64,000 bases of DNA, from positions 186,001-250,000 of the forward strand of contig CALDKB010000048.1 of assembly GCA_937899245.1 (NCBI GenBank), read 5' to 3'. A model generated the notes under the pieces. That model worked only from the letters and a program-made list of their open reading frames with translations, was not told where the DNA came from and did not search any database. This DNA is from an uncultured Bacteroidales bacterium. Lineage in GTDB: Bacteria > Bacteroidota > Bacteroidia > Bacteroidales > ML635J-15. Position numbers and translations under genes: made by a program. The first letter of the stretch is position 1. Every line of letters starts with the position of its first letter. Positions 1 through 8,609 of the stretch are shown here, one piece after another.

Positions 1-1
1 T

Positions 2-772
2 CCTGTGCAGACGATGGACAAGTTGAAGAGCCTTATCAAAGGCTTGCGCAACGAGGATGCCTTGGACAAGTTTTGGGAAGGCAGCATTGTGGACACCAAA
101 TACGGCATGATGCCAGTCTATCTGCCTAACCTGATGGACAGCAGTACCCGTCTTTTGGACAAGCCACTGATGAACCGCATCATCCGCGAGGCTTTGCCCG
201 ACTTGCCAGAAGATACCAAGCGGGTCATCGTCTATTACATTGACATTACCGACCGTGCAGAAATTGAGCAGTTCATCAAGGAGCAAAACGACCAGACTAC
301 CATTGAGATAGAACTTCGCGACCTGAAGCAGGTGTTGGACGAAGTGGTGGTGGAAGATGAGGCCGAATGGGAAGTAAGCGAAACACACGACGACTTGATA
401 GGCGGCTGGAAGGTTGAACTGAAGACTTTCCACAGCGACCGCGTAAAGCGCAAAATTGATGAGGTAAATTTCAAGGGCGAGCAACAAGCCTTGCAAGCTA
501 TGTCCAAAGGCAAATCGATAACCTTCAAGCCCATCGAAATCAGCGACGAAGGCTTAGAAACTATCGAATGGGTCAGCCTTGACTGCACAAATTCCGACAA
601 GCATTCCCCGTGGCATAGCGACGCGGAAATCAAGATAGACAAACTTGGCTATGTCATCCGCAACGGTGTGAAGACCCAAGACTTTTGGGACACTACTATT
701 AAATGCGACAAAAAGCCGCTTCGCATGAAGATTCGGAATGTTTGCGGGGATGAGACGATATATCAATTATAA
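2..772 (+). CDS. C-terminal part of a probable site-specific DNA methyltransferase (type III Mod-like), cut by window edge
   Basis: The frame is open to the left edge, so this is the 3' part of a longer gene and the GTG at position 5 is not a convincing start. The visible 250 or so residues are acidic and hydrophilic with no catalytic motif. The order YYIDITDRAEIEQFI, then IEWVSLDCTN, WHSDAEIKIDK and KPLRMKIRNVCGDE near the end resembles, from memory, the C-terminal region of Bacteroidota type III-like DNA adenine methyltransferases. The DPPY and FxGxG motifs that would prove it lie upstream of the window. Its base composition is visibly more GC-rich than the AT-rich operon that follows 51 bp downstream. 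Identification is tentative; a helicase or other restriction subunit tail is possible. Confidence 0.5.
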   Translation, partial: PVQTMDKLKSLIKGLRNEDALDKFWEGSIVDTKYGMMPVYLPNLMDSSTRLLDKPLMNRIIREALPDLPEDTKRVIVYYIDITDRAEIEQFIKEQNDQTTIEIELRDLKQVLDEVVVEDEAEWEVSETHDDLIGGWKVELKTFHSDRVKRKIDEVNFKGEQQALQAMSKGKSITFKPIEISDEGLETIEWVSLDCTNSDKHSPWHSDAEIKIDKLGYVIRNGVKTQDFWDTTIKCDKKPLRMKIRNVCGDETIYQL

Positions 773-823
773 GGAAACAGTTTGAAATAAATCTGTTTGC
801 AGAAACAACTAAAAACAAGTAAT

Positions 824-1012
824 ATGGAGTCAATAAAATGGATTTTTAGTGGTATAGGGACATCTATACTTATTGGTATTGTTAGTTTTATCATAGGTGG
901 TGTTGCTGGTTATAACATTGGGAAAAATAGCAAGATTCGCCAAAAACAGAAGGCTGGAGATAATTCGACTCAAAGTCAAATAGGTCAAATTATAAACAAT
1001 GGAAATAAATAG
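824..1012 (+). CDS. 62-residue single-helix membrane protein with C-terminal amyloid-like signalling motif
   Basis: The start is the ATG at 824 (an upstream in-frame TTG at 797 only adds 9 polar residues). Residues about 7-30 form one glycine-rich hydrophobic helix (G10, G12, G18, G25, G26, G29, G33), followed by a basic stretch KNSKIRQKQK and a short tail with AGDNSTQSQIGQI at 44-56. That tail matches residues 10-22 of the next protein at 10 of 13 positions. The QIG core looks like RHIM-type and bacterial amyloid signalling sequences. The gene overlaps the NACHT gene by 14 bp, so they are co-translated. By analogy with fungal and bacterial NLR-effector pairs, in which the effector carries the motif at its C-terminus, I infer a membrane-acting effector. 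The motif homology is seen in the sequence; the pore or membrane role is inference. Confidence 0.7.
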   Translation: MESIKWIFSGIGTSILIGIVSFIIGGVAGYNIGKNSKIRQKQKAGDNSTQSQIGQIINNGNK

Positions 1013-4000
1013 ACAATCTCAAACCGCAGGGGATAATTCGACACAAATCCAAGCAGGTTCCATAAGTGTTAAATATGATACCTATTTGGGCGATAATAGT
1101 ATTTATATAGAAAAACAAGATGGTAATATATACATTAGTGATTCTTATGTTACTAATCCCGAATTCGCCTTTGAAAAGGGATCGTTTGAACTTTGTATGT
1201 ATCTACCAACCATAAATCCTCCTATTGAGAGAAAAGAAGTTGATACTATATTAGATTGGATTGGACATGATGCGGATTCAAAAAATCCAAATCGAGTGGG
1301 TGTATTGTATGGAAAGGCTGGAATTGGGAAGTCTGTTGTGATGCATAATCTACTGCAACGACTCAAATGCATAGAAGGGTATCGAGTTCTTGGATTAAAG
1401 TCTGACCAAATTGAATTCACTGATACCGATACATTAAGCCAACAACTTCATTTGCCACAACCTATTGAGGATGTGATTGAAAACATGGCAGTTTCTTCAA
1501 AAAGAGTTGTATTGTTGATTGACCAAATAGATGCTTTATCTCTATCCTTATCAACTAACCGCACGCCCCTTCGCTCTTTATTAAAGCTTATCCAACGCAT
1601 TCAATTTATAAAAAAAGTCCGTGTTGTCATTTCCAGTAGGCCTTATGATCTTGAATATGATCCTACATTAGAACAACTAAAAATAAAAAACAAATGGGAG
1701 TTAAAAGAGTTTTCTCCTGATATTGTTAAGCAAGTATTAAAACAACATGGTTATGATAAATTGATTGATAATGATGTTCTTCTCTTTTTAGGTAATCCTC
1801 TTCATCTTCACTTGTTTTTAAAGGTTTTCAAAACTGCACAACTAAGATACCCTTTGACAGAAGAAGACTTGTATGATCAACTTTGGAGATTATATATAAT
1901 TGATAATGTCAATGAGAATATAAGTAAGGAGAGTGTTATTGCATTGTTGGATGTGTTGGTCAATCGTATGTATGAACGTCAAGAACTGTCGGTGCGATAT
2001 GTATCAGTAGAAACTGATTTCGCAAGAGAAATACATTATTTGCAACATTGTGAAATACTGACTTTGACACCAAACGGGCAATTGCAATTCTTTCACCAGA
2101 CAATGTTCGACTATGTCTTTGCTCGTCGATTTGCCGAAACAAATAGAAATCTTTTGGAAGAACTAAAAGGCAAACATCAAGGTCTATTTATCAGATCCGC
2201 AGTAAAAAGTATTATTGCGTTTATGCGGTCTTCAGATTCCTCTGAGTACAAAAAAACAATAACTCATTTGTTATTTGATCTTGATGAGAATAATGAGCAT
2301 GTTTATAGGTTTCATCTTCGGTCATTGGTTTTGTCTTCTATGGCTTTCTTTGAAAAACCAATACAAGAAGAAGTGCATTTGATAGAGCATAAACTAATAA
2401 AAGACAATAACCAAATTCATATACTAATAGACGCTATTCATAACAAGCATTGGTTTGAATGTGTCTGGAATATTATAAAAAAACATTATGACTGGAAAGA
2501 ACTTCCAGATATTCTAAAAAATAAAATAGTAAGTATCGGAAATCGAATTTCAGGGCTCGATTTAGATTCCGTACTTGATTTTGCAAATGAAATATTAGAC
2601 TATAAACAGAATGATGACATACAGCGAATTGCTAATATGTTAGAATATTCTTATTTAAAAAATCCCGGGGATAAACTTATACAAATATACAAACGCATCA
2701 CAACAAGCCGTGGCTCATTGCAAAATATTAATATTTTAAAAAATCTTGTTTGTACTAAACCAAATTTTGTAATGGAAGAGTTGCGTACAAACATCGAATT
2801 GCAATGCAAAAATGGGGAACAATTTTCCGATATAAAGTTTAATTATCTAGAAGAAAGCATCTTTGATGAATTAGAAAAGACGCATCCTGATCTTATTGTT
2901 GATTATTATCTTGACTTACTGAAATTGATTTTAGACAAAGACGCAATATTGGTTGACACTTATGATATAAAACTATCAATAAAACTTACATGTTATGAAA
3001 GGAATAAAAATACACCAATATATCATAATTTTGTTATTAAAATAATCAATAAAATACTAGACAAAATAGAATCAGACATATCTAGAGGCGTTAATTATTA
3101 TGAAGATTTGCTGGACAATTTGGCAAATGAGGTTTATGATGGTCTTGTCTATATAGCTTTAAACGGTTTTTATTTTAATCCCGATCATTACATTAATAAA
3201 ATTTACACAAATCTTATTAAGCGGAAGTTGTTAGTTAATGCACCTTCTTGGGTAGAATATCAAGCAGCTGAATTATTGCGTGTGTCATATCCGTTATTTA
3301 ACAGGAATCAGAAAGATACAATCATAAAATATATAGCCAATATTAGTGATGAAAACGAGAAGAAAGAAATTCACAAACTACCTTTAAATCAGCGTCTTGA
3401 ATTTAATATCCCATTATTATGGATTGGTTATAGGAAGGGCACATTACTTAATCTTCTACCTATTGATGAACTCAAAATTTATTATTGGGGCGTATATCAA
3501 GAGTTTCTTCGTATTAAACGTAAGTTTCCAAGTCAGCAAGCACTGAAGAACGAACCTCCATATAAATCTTCTTCGAGAATAGGATCTCCATCAATTGGAA
3601 GAGACATTGCTAAACGTATGAATGATGAAACATGGAAAAATTCCATGCGTGTATATAATAACGACTCCATAAGCGATTGGAATGCGCCATCTTTATCTGG
3701 GCAACAGATGTTGTTGCTTGACGTCACAAAAGAAGCCCCAGATGATAAGTTTAAATTATTGATGGATATAGTTCATGATACAAGTATTCCTCTTTCATAT
3801 CCTATATATGGTATGAAAGGGTTGCTTGAGGTTGGTAGAATAGACCTTGCAGAAAGACTTTTTGTTAACATTATAAACGAAATAGGAGACAATATAAATA
3901 AGAAGCATCGGAATTATAGTTTAATATCATTCTTATTTGCTCTTGACGGCTTTATGGAATCTGATAAATTGCACCCTAAAGTGTTTGATTTTATATGCAA

Positions 4001-4997
4001 AGCGACTAAAGAAGCATATGAGGATATGTCTTATCAAGGAGAAACAAGTTTTGATACTTATAATCGAGGTATTAATTTGCCTAGGGGCAATGCTGGATAT
4101 AAACTTGTAAAATGCAGCAAATACAAAGAATATGCAGAAGAAATATTTTCTACTTTAGAATCTATTACAGATTCTGCCTCTGAATTTACAAAAGCAGCTA
4201 TTCTTTTGAATTTTGCATTGCTTAATAATTTGGACAAGAATCGTAGTTTAAGGTTATTCTTATCAATGACTAAAGACTATAAACCATCTCTTTTGTCAAT
4301 GCCGATTCATAATTGCAATCCATTAGTATATTATGTTAATTATGCCTTTGACGACCTTGTTCCTTTTTTTGAAAAAGCTTTAGAGATAGAAGAATGCCAC
4401 GAACAACAAGTGGTTATATTATGGTTGGCTTGGTCTCACACACATAAATCTAAAGCCAAAGAATTGCTTAATACTATGTGTGAACGAACAGAAAAAGCTC
4501 GTATCTCTCTCATTCATTTTCTATGTAGATTAGATGACGGAATGGACAAAGAGGCAACTATGTATTTGTGCAATTTTATGCAAGACAAGTATTACTCCGA
4601 AGAAATGGCGAATAGTTGCGATAATGTTTTCCTTAATTTAGAGAAAGTTTCGGTTGAAAACCAAACGCTGTTAGCCGAAACATTTGTTAATTCTAAAATG
4701 AGCACATGGAGAGTCCATAGTTTTTATAACTTTTTGGCATCTTTTGCGCTTATTAATCCAGTCCAATCATTATCGTGGTTGAAAAAAATGATAGAAAAGA
4801 AACATCCCTTAGAATATAATGACTGGAATGTAATAACGGACATCATTATTCAATCATATAATGGCATTAAATCCTTTGATGATGAAGAGAATAAGCCTTT
4901 GCTTAATATGGCTATGGATTTGTTGGATAAAATAATGCAAAGGCAGGAAAACTGGTATATGATTAATAACTTCATCCAAAAACTCGACAATGAATAG
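999..4997 (+). CDS. NACHT/STAND NTPase with two tandem N-terminal amyloid-like motifs and a long helical C-terminal region
   Basis: A 1332-residue protein. Residues 10-22 (AGDNSTQIQAGSI) and 31-46 (GDNSIYIEKQDGNIYI) are short polar, Asn/Gln/Gly/Ile-rich motifs. They match the C-termini of the upstream membrane protein and the downstream TIR protein respectively. Then comes a STAND NTPase core: Walker A GKAGIGKS at 105-112, Walker B VVLLIDQIDALS at about 170-181, and a sensor-1-like VRVVISSRPYDL at 207-218. The remaining 900 or so residues show no catalytic motif and look helical and repeat-like, which fits the sensor or ligand-binding part of a STAND protein. The gene overlaps both neighbours (14 bp upstream, 8 bp downstream). 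It is strongly AT-rich compared with the ATP synthase genes beyond, which suggests transfer. An anti-phage function is inferred from the family and the context. Confidence 0.85.
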   Translation: MEINRQSQTAGDNSTQIQAGSISVKYDTYLGDNSIYIEKQDGNIYISDSYVTNPEFAFEKGSFELCMYLPTINPPIERKEVDTILDWIGHDADSKNPNRVGVLYGKAGIGKSVVMHNLLQRLKCIEGYRVLGLKSDQIEFTDTDTLSQQLHLPQPIEDVIENMAVSSKRVVLLIDQIDALSLSLSTNRTPLRSLLKLIQRIQFIKKVRVVISSRPYDLEYDPTLEQLKIKNKWELKEFSPDIVKQVLKQHGYDKLIDNDVLLFLGNPLHLHLFLKVFKTAQLRYPLTEEDLYDQLWRLYIIDNVNENISKESVIALLDVLVNRMYERQELSVRYVSVETDFAREIHYLQHCEILTLTPNGQLQFFHQTMFDYVFARRFAETNRNLLEELKGKHQGLFIRSAVKSIIAFMRSSDSSEYKKTITHLLFDLDENNEHVYRFHLRSLVLSSMAFFEKPIQEEVHLIEHKLIKDNNQIHILIDAIHNKHWFECVWNIIKKHYDWKELPDILKNKIVSIGNRISGLDLDSVLDFANEILDYKQNDDIQRIANMLEYSYLKNPGDKLIQIYKRITTSRGSLQNINILKNLVCTKPNFVMEELRTNIELQCKNGEQFSDIKFNYLEESIFDELEKTHPDLIVDYYLDLLKLILDKDAILVDTYDIKLSIKLTCYERNKNTPIYHNFVIKIINKILDKIESDISRGVNYYEDLLDNLANEVYDGLVYIALNGFYFNPDHYINKIYTNLIKRKLLVNAPSWVEYQAAELLRVSYPLFNRNQKDTIIKYIANISDENEKKEIHKLPLNQRLEFNIPLLWIGYRKGTLLNLLPIDELKIYYWGVYQEFLRIKRKFPSQQALKNEPPYKSSSRIGSPSIGRDIAKRMNDETWKNSMRVYNNDSISDWNAPSLSGQQMLLLDVTKEAPDDKFKLLMDIVHDTSIPLSYPIYGMKGLLEVGRIDLAERLFVNIINEIGDNINKKHRNYSLISFLFALDGFMESDKLHPKVFDFICKATKEAYEDMSYQGETSFDTYNRGINLPRGNAGYKLVKCSKYKEYAEEIFSTLESITDSASEFTKAAILLNFALLNNLDKNRSLRLFLSMTKDYKPSLLSMPIHNCNPLVYYVNYAFDDLVPFFEKALEIEECHEQQVVILWLAWSHTHKSKAKELLNTMCERTEKARISLIHFLCRLDDGMDKEATMYLCNFMQDKYYSEEMANSCDNVFLNLEKVSVENQTLLAETFVNSKMSTWRVHSFYNFLASFALINPVQSLSWLKKMIEKKHPLEYNDWNVITDIIIQSYNGIKSFDDEENKPLLNMAMDLLDKIMQRQENWYMINNFIQKLDNE

Positions 4998-6198
4998 AGT
5001 TTTGATAAATCGCGTCGAGGAGTGGCTTAGATGGTTGCGGCAAAACATCTACAACAAAGGTGTTTTCTTGGTTGAAACATCCTTGGCAGATAATGAATTG
5101 AATGAAGTTATAAAAGAAATGAAAAATGTCATAAGACTTAGATTGTTTTGTTCATCTGAGGAACAGCCGTTCAATGAGGCTTTAGTATTGTCAATTACTC
5201 ATTATTTAAATGATGATTTGATTAATAAACTCACGGATTCACTCATGTGTGGTTCACTTGTTCATAAAGATTCTATTGTAAGCCAAATACTTTTTCGGTG
5301 TTTTACTTGTCTTGACTCCAAAAATCTTAGAATAATAATCTTAAGCATTACCGGTCGTTCTGTAATTGCAGAAGAAGACATTGCTTTACTGAACAATGCC
5401 CTTTATGAACAAAAAAGTGCTTTTGTTGTGGTTCTCACTTCAAATAGGTTTTATGGAAAACAAACAATAATAAAAAGTATAAATATGCCAAAGAGATTAA
5501 ATAGTCAAGACAAAGTCCATGTATCGTATAAACATTTGGCACGCCATGCTGAAGCAATAGAAGAAATCTATAACGGTTTGAAGAATGCCGGCATCCCTGT
5601 GTCAATTGACAAACACGATGTTGAGATTCGTGATAGTATTAGAGAATATGAAGACGAAATTGGACAATCAAAGCATGTTATTGTTGTTATTACCCCGGAG
5701 TATTTGCATTCAATTCAGTGTATGTATGAGTTGAAAGGAATTGTCAAAAACGGGGATATGCGGCGTAGGGTAACTGCCATTGTGGAGATAGATGATATTG
5801 CGCGTAATGCAGATGGTCTTAGGAAGGTGAAGGATTATTGGCAAAAAGAGAAAACTCGCAAAGCAAAGCAGATTAACACGGAACCAGGTCAAATCAAGGT
5901 GCTTACAAACGAATTGTCAATTATTAATGAGATCATTACAGAATTGGATGATGTATGGGAATACATATCAGAGATTATGACAGGAAGCATCGAGGAAATA
6001 ACTTCAAACAATGCAGAAAAACTAGTTAGAATAATTAAAAAAGCTATTGAAGAAAATTCTGATATAGCTATGATAGGCTCTACCTCTGCAGTCTCTAGTA
6101 CAAGCGCAACGCAGACTGCACCAGCAACCAAAGAAATACACCAAGGAGAAAAATCTGTATATATAGAAAATATACAGGGAAATATTATTATTCATTGA
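4990..6198 (+). CDS. TIR-domain effector with C-terminal amyloid-like motif
   Basis: A 402-residue protein overlapping the NACHT gene by 8 bp. Residues about 174-275 are a TIR domain: KVHVSYKH (beta A), a helix, then KHVIVVITPEYLHSIQCMYEL. E247 in the CMYEL stretch sits where the catalytic glutamate of NAD-cleaving TIR domains lies. Residues 1-165 are not recognised; they contain IIILSITGRS and FVVVLTSNRFYG, which look like strands of a P-loop-type fold but without a P-loop. After a Ser/Thr/Ala linker (364-382) the protein ends in GEKSVYIENIQGNIIIH. This matches motif 2 of the NACHT protein at 9 of 16 positions, with a further V/I change. The family role of bacterial TIR domains is NAD+ degradation or signal nucleotide synthesis; which applies here is not decidable from sequence. 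Confidence 0.82.
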   Translation: MNRVLINRVEEWLRWLRQNIYNKGVFLVETSLADNELNEVIKEMKNVIRLRLFCSSEEQPFNEALVLSITHYLNDDLINKLTDSLMCGSLVHKDSIVSQILFRCFTCLDSKNLRIIILSITGRSVIAEEDIALLNNALYEQKSAFVVVLTSNRFYGKQTIIKSINMPKRLNSQDKVHVSYKHLARHAEAIEEIYNGLKNAGIPVSIDKHDVEIRDSIREYEDEIGQSKHVIVVITPEYLHSIQCMYELKGIVKNGDMRRRVTAIVEIDDIARNADGLRKVKDYWQKEKTRKAKQINTEPGQIKVLTNELSIINEIITELDDVWEYISEIMTGSIEEITSNNAEKLVRIIKKAIEENSDIAMIGSTSAVSSTSATQTAPATKEIHQGEKSVYIENIQGNIIIH

Positions 6199-6243
6199 TA
6201 ATGAATAGTCATAACAAGTTATATTGGATGTTATTTTAGCAGA

Positions 6244-6420
6244 ATAACTAGATTGTCAAGCAGTCGCGTGGGCGTGTGTGCGGCTATCGTCAATATCAAA
6301 CTTACGATGATGTACTGGCACATAGGAGATCGCATCAACCGTAATGTGCTTGGCAACCAACGTGCAGAATATGTAATTCAAATTGTCGCACCAGTGGTGC
6401 GACTTTGTTACATATAACAC
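6244..6420 (+). pseudogene. Remnant of a DUF1016 (YhcG-type PDDEXK) nuclease N-terminal domain
   Basis: Translation of one frame gives SRVGVCAAIVNIKLTMMYWH, then IGDRINRNVLGNQRAEY, ending at TAA 6418-6420. YWHIGxxI followed by a few residues and RAEY is the signature of the DUF1016 N-terminal domain found in defence-island nucleases. There is no start codon in the right place and the C-terminal nuclease domain is missing, so this is a decayed piece. It marks the right border of the defence island next to the ATP synthase operon. Confidence 0.65.
6385..6403. repeat. Short perfect inverted repeat (8-bp stem)
   Basis: GTCGCACC and GGTGCGAC are separated by AGT. The hairpin lies within the DUF1016 remnant and has only TTTG after it, so it is a weak terminator at best. 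It may be a REP-like element left at the island border. Confidence 0.45.
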
Positions 6421-6468
6421 ATTGAATATTAAGACACTAAAAAAATCTTTTCAAAAACTTTAAAAAAA

Positions 6469-6501
6469 GTTGCAGTTTTCAAAAAAGAAAATGTAAATTT
6501 G
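6469..6501 (+). promoter_or_regulatory. Bacteroidota-type promoter for the ATP synthase operon
   Basis: TAAATTTG at 6494-6501 matches the -7 element TAnnTTTG, and GTTG at 6469-6472 gives a -33-like element 21 bp upstream. Predicted transcription starts about 25 nt ahead of the atpB ATG at 6532. The promoter explains how atpB to atpG can be expressed independently of the island upstream. Confidence 0.6.
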
Positions 6502-6531
6502 GGGTCTTACAATAAAATTCATAATTGGAAT

Positions 6532-7776
6532 ATGAAGAAATATTTTTGTTTTTTGTTAAGTCTTTGTGTATTGCTGACTTTTGCAGTGTCTGCCAGAGCT
6601 CAGGAAGAGGCATCTGAACCTCAGGATTCGGCAAAACAGGAGGCGGTTTCAAATGAACAGCAGTCGGTAGTTGCAGAAGACGTAGCCGCAGTAGAGGAAC
6701 AAACACCGGCTGAAGAGGAACAGTTTGATGTTACGAGTTTGATCATGGGCCATATTAAGGACTCGCACGTATGGCATATCCTTGATTATACTTCTGAAGA
6801 CGAAAATGGAAACGAAGTTGAACATCCGGTGGCAGTTCCGTTGCCTGTGATTGTTTTCGCCAATGGACATCTTGATTTCTTTATGTCTGGTGCTTTCAAT
6901 CATGGCCACGATGCAGTAACCAAAGGTGACAACACTTATATCCTTGCAAACGACAAGATCTATCTTGCAAATGCCGAAGGCGGCTTGACATTTGTTATCA
7001 ACGACGTTGAGACACCAATGGAACTTCACGAAGGTCTCGAATACCTTGAGGCAAATGCAGAAGCAGAAATCGCAAACGAAAAACCTCTTGATTTCTCGAT
7101 TACCAAGAACGTGGCATCAATGATGCTTGTATCTATTATATTATTATGGGTGTTCATCGCATTTGCAAAGGCGTACAAGAAGAATCCTGGCCGTCCGAAA
7201 GGTATGCAGGCATTCCTTGAGCCAGTATTCCTATATGTAAGAAACGATGTTATCTACCCGAACCTTGGAAAGAAGACGGACAAGTTCCTGCCTTACCTTA
7301 TGACAGTGTTCTTCTTCATTCTTTTCAACAACATTCTCGGTTTGATCCCATTCTTCCCCGGTAATGCAAACGTAACAGGTAACATCGCCGTAACAATGGT
7401 TTTGGCTTTGTTTACCTTCTTCATGATAAACTTCAACGGAAACAAGGACTATTGGCACCACACATTCTGGATGCCGGGAGTTCCGGTATTTGTAAAGCCA
7501 ATTCTGGCAGTAGTAGAATTAATAGGTATAATAGTAAAGCCGGTTGCGTTGACCATCCGTCTTTTCGCAAACATATCGGCCGGACATATCATCATATTGA
7601 GCTTGGTATCGTTGATATTCATCTTCCAGACTCTTGCTGTTGCTCCGGTGTCTGTGATTTTTGTCTTGTTCATGGACTGCTTGGAAATGCTTGTTGCATT
7701 CCTGCAGGCATACATCTTCACAATGTTGTCGGCAGTGTTCATCAGCTTGGCAGTAACGGAGCATGACCACGAATAG
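6532..7776 (+). CDS. atpB: ATP synthase F0 subunit a
   Basis: Membrane subunit that forms the proton half-channels of F1F0-ATP synthase. The start chosen is the ATG at 6532, giving 414 residues, because it opens a clear signal peptide (KKYFCFLLSLCVLLTFAVSARAQ). A long acidic periplasmic segment (about 25-190) precedes the conserved membrane core, an extension usual in Bacteroidota AtpB. The essential stator arginine is R343 in VALTIRLFANISAGH. Membrane helices run from about 193 to the end. First gene of atpB-E-F-H-A-G; atpD and atpC are not beside it. Confidence 0.95.
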   Translation: MKKYFCFLLSLCVLLTFAVSARAQEEASEPQDSAKQEAVSNEQQSVVAEDVAAVEEQTPAEEEQFDVTSLIMGHIKDSHVWHILDYTSEDENGNEVEHPVAVPLPVIVFANGHLDFFMSGAFNHGHDAVTKGDNTYILANDKIYLANAEGGLTFVINDVETPMELHEGLEYLEANAEAEIANEKPLDFSITKNVASMMLVSIILLWVFIAFAKAYKKNPGRPKGMQAFLEPVFLYVRNDVIYPNLGKKTDKFLPYLMTVFFFILFNNILGLIPFFPGNANVTGNIAVTMVLALFTFFMINFNGNKDYWHHTFWMPGVPVFVKPILAVVELIGIIVKPVALTIRLFANISAGHIIILSLVSLIFIFQTLAVAPVSVIFVLFMDCLEMLVAFLQAYIFTMLSAVFISLAVTEHDHE

Positions 7777-7818
7777 TAGTAACGAATTTTTTATGTTTAA
7801 TTTTAATATTTTTTAACT

Positions 7819-8025
7819 ATGGGAATTACAACAATCGCATCTATCGGAGCCGGTTTGGCAGTATTGGGTGCCGGTTTAGGCATTGGTAAAATTGGTAGCT
7901 CAGCAATGGACGCTATCGCAAGACAGCCAGAAGCAGCAGGTAAAGTACAGACTGCAATGATCATCGCAGCAGCATTGGTAGAAGGTGTTGCATTGTTCGG
8001 TGTTGTAGTTGCTTTGATTGCTTAA
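7819..8025 (+). CDS. atpE: ATP synthase F0 subunit c
   Basis: A 68-residue hairpin of two membrane helices that assembles into the rotor ring. Helix 1 carries the glycine repeat AGLAVLGAGLGIGKIG, the loop is ARQPEA, and the ion-binding glutamate is E55 in AALVEGVALFG. The residue after E55 is Gly rather than Ser/Thr, which argues for protons rather than sodium as the coupling ion. Lies 42 bp after atpB. Confidence 0.96.
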   Translation: MGITTIASIGAGLAVLGAGLGIGKIGSSAMDAIARQPEAAGKVQTAMIIAAALVEGVALFGVVVALIA

Positions 8026-8112
8026 TTCAGTGCTAAAGCAAACAGATTCTCCAACGATTGGTTGGAGGATCTGTTAAAAACAGAAAAACGTTAAATTAAA
8101 ATTATATAAGTT

Positions 8113-8607
8113 ATGGATTTAGTAACGCCCGGAATAGGATTAGTTTTTTGGACCACGATTATTTTCTTGACATTGCTGATAGTATTAGGCAAGATTGTAT
8201 GGAAACCGATCAACAAGGCAATTCAGAAGAGAAGCCAGAGCATCGAGGATGCATTGAATCAGGCCGAAATCGCACGTGAGGAAATGAAGAGTCTTCAGGC
8301 CAACAATGAAAAGATAATGGCTGAGGCACGTGAGGAAAGAGACAAGATGCTTAAGGAAGCGCGTGAAATTAAAGAACAAATCGTAGCACAGGCAAAGACC
8401 GAAGCTGCAAAGGAAGCCGCAAAGGTTATGGCCGAAGCAGAGCAGAAGAGAGACGCTATGATGGTGGCAGCAATGGCCGACCTCAAGAATCAGGTTCTCG
8501 ACTTGTCGATCGCAGTTGCAGAAAAGGTTGTTCGCAAGCAGATTGGTACAACTCCTGAGCAGGAAGCCCTTGTAAACGATTTGGTAAAGGAAATAAAATT
8601 TAACTAG
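8113..8607 (+). CDS. atpF: ATP synthase F0 subunit b
   Basis: The peripheral stalk. A single N-terminal membrane helix (GLVFWTTIIFLTLLIVLGKIV, about 8-28) is followed by a long charged, alanine-rich coiled coil (AEIAREEMKSLQANNEKIM and onward). 164 residues, normal for the family. Two bases separate its stop codon from the atpH start, consistent with coupled translation. Confidence 0.95.
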   Translation: MDLVTPGIGLVFWTTIIFLTLLIVLGKIVWKPINKAIQKRSQSIEDALNQAEIAREEMKSLQANNEKIMAEAREERDKMLKEAREIKEQIVAQAKTEAAKEAAKVMAEAEQKRDAMMVAAMADLKNQVLDLSIAVAEKVVRKQIGTTPEQEALVNDLVKEIKFN

Positions 8608-8609
8608 TT

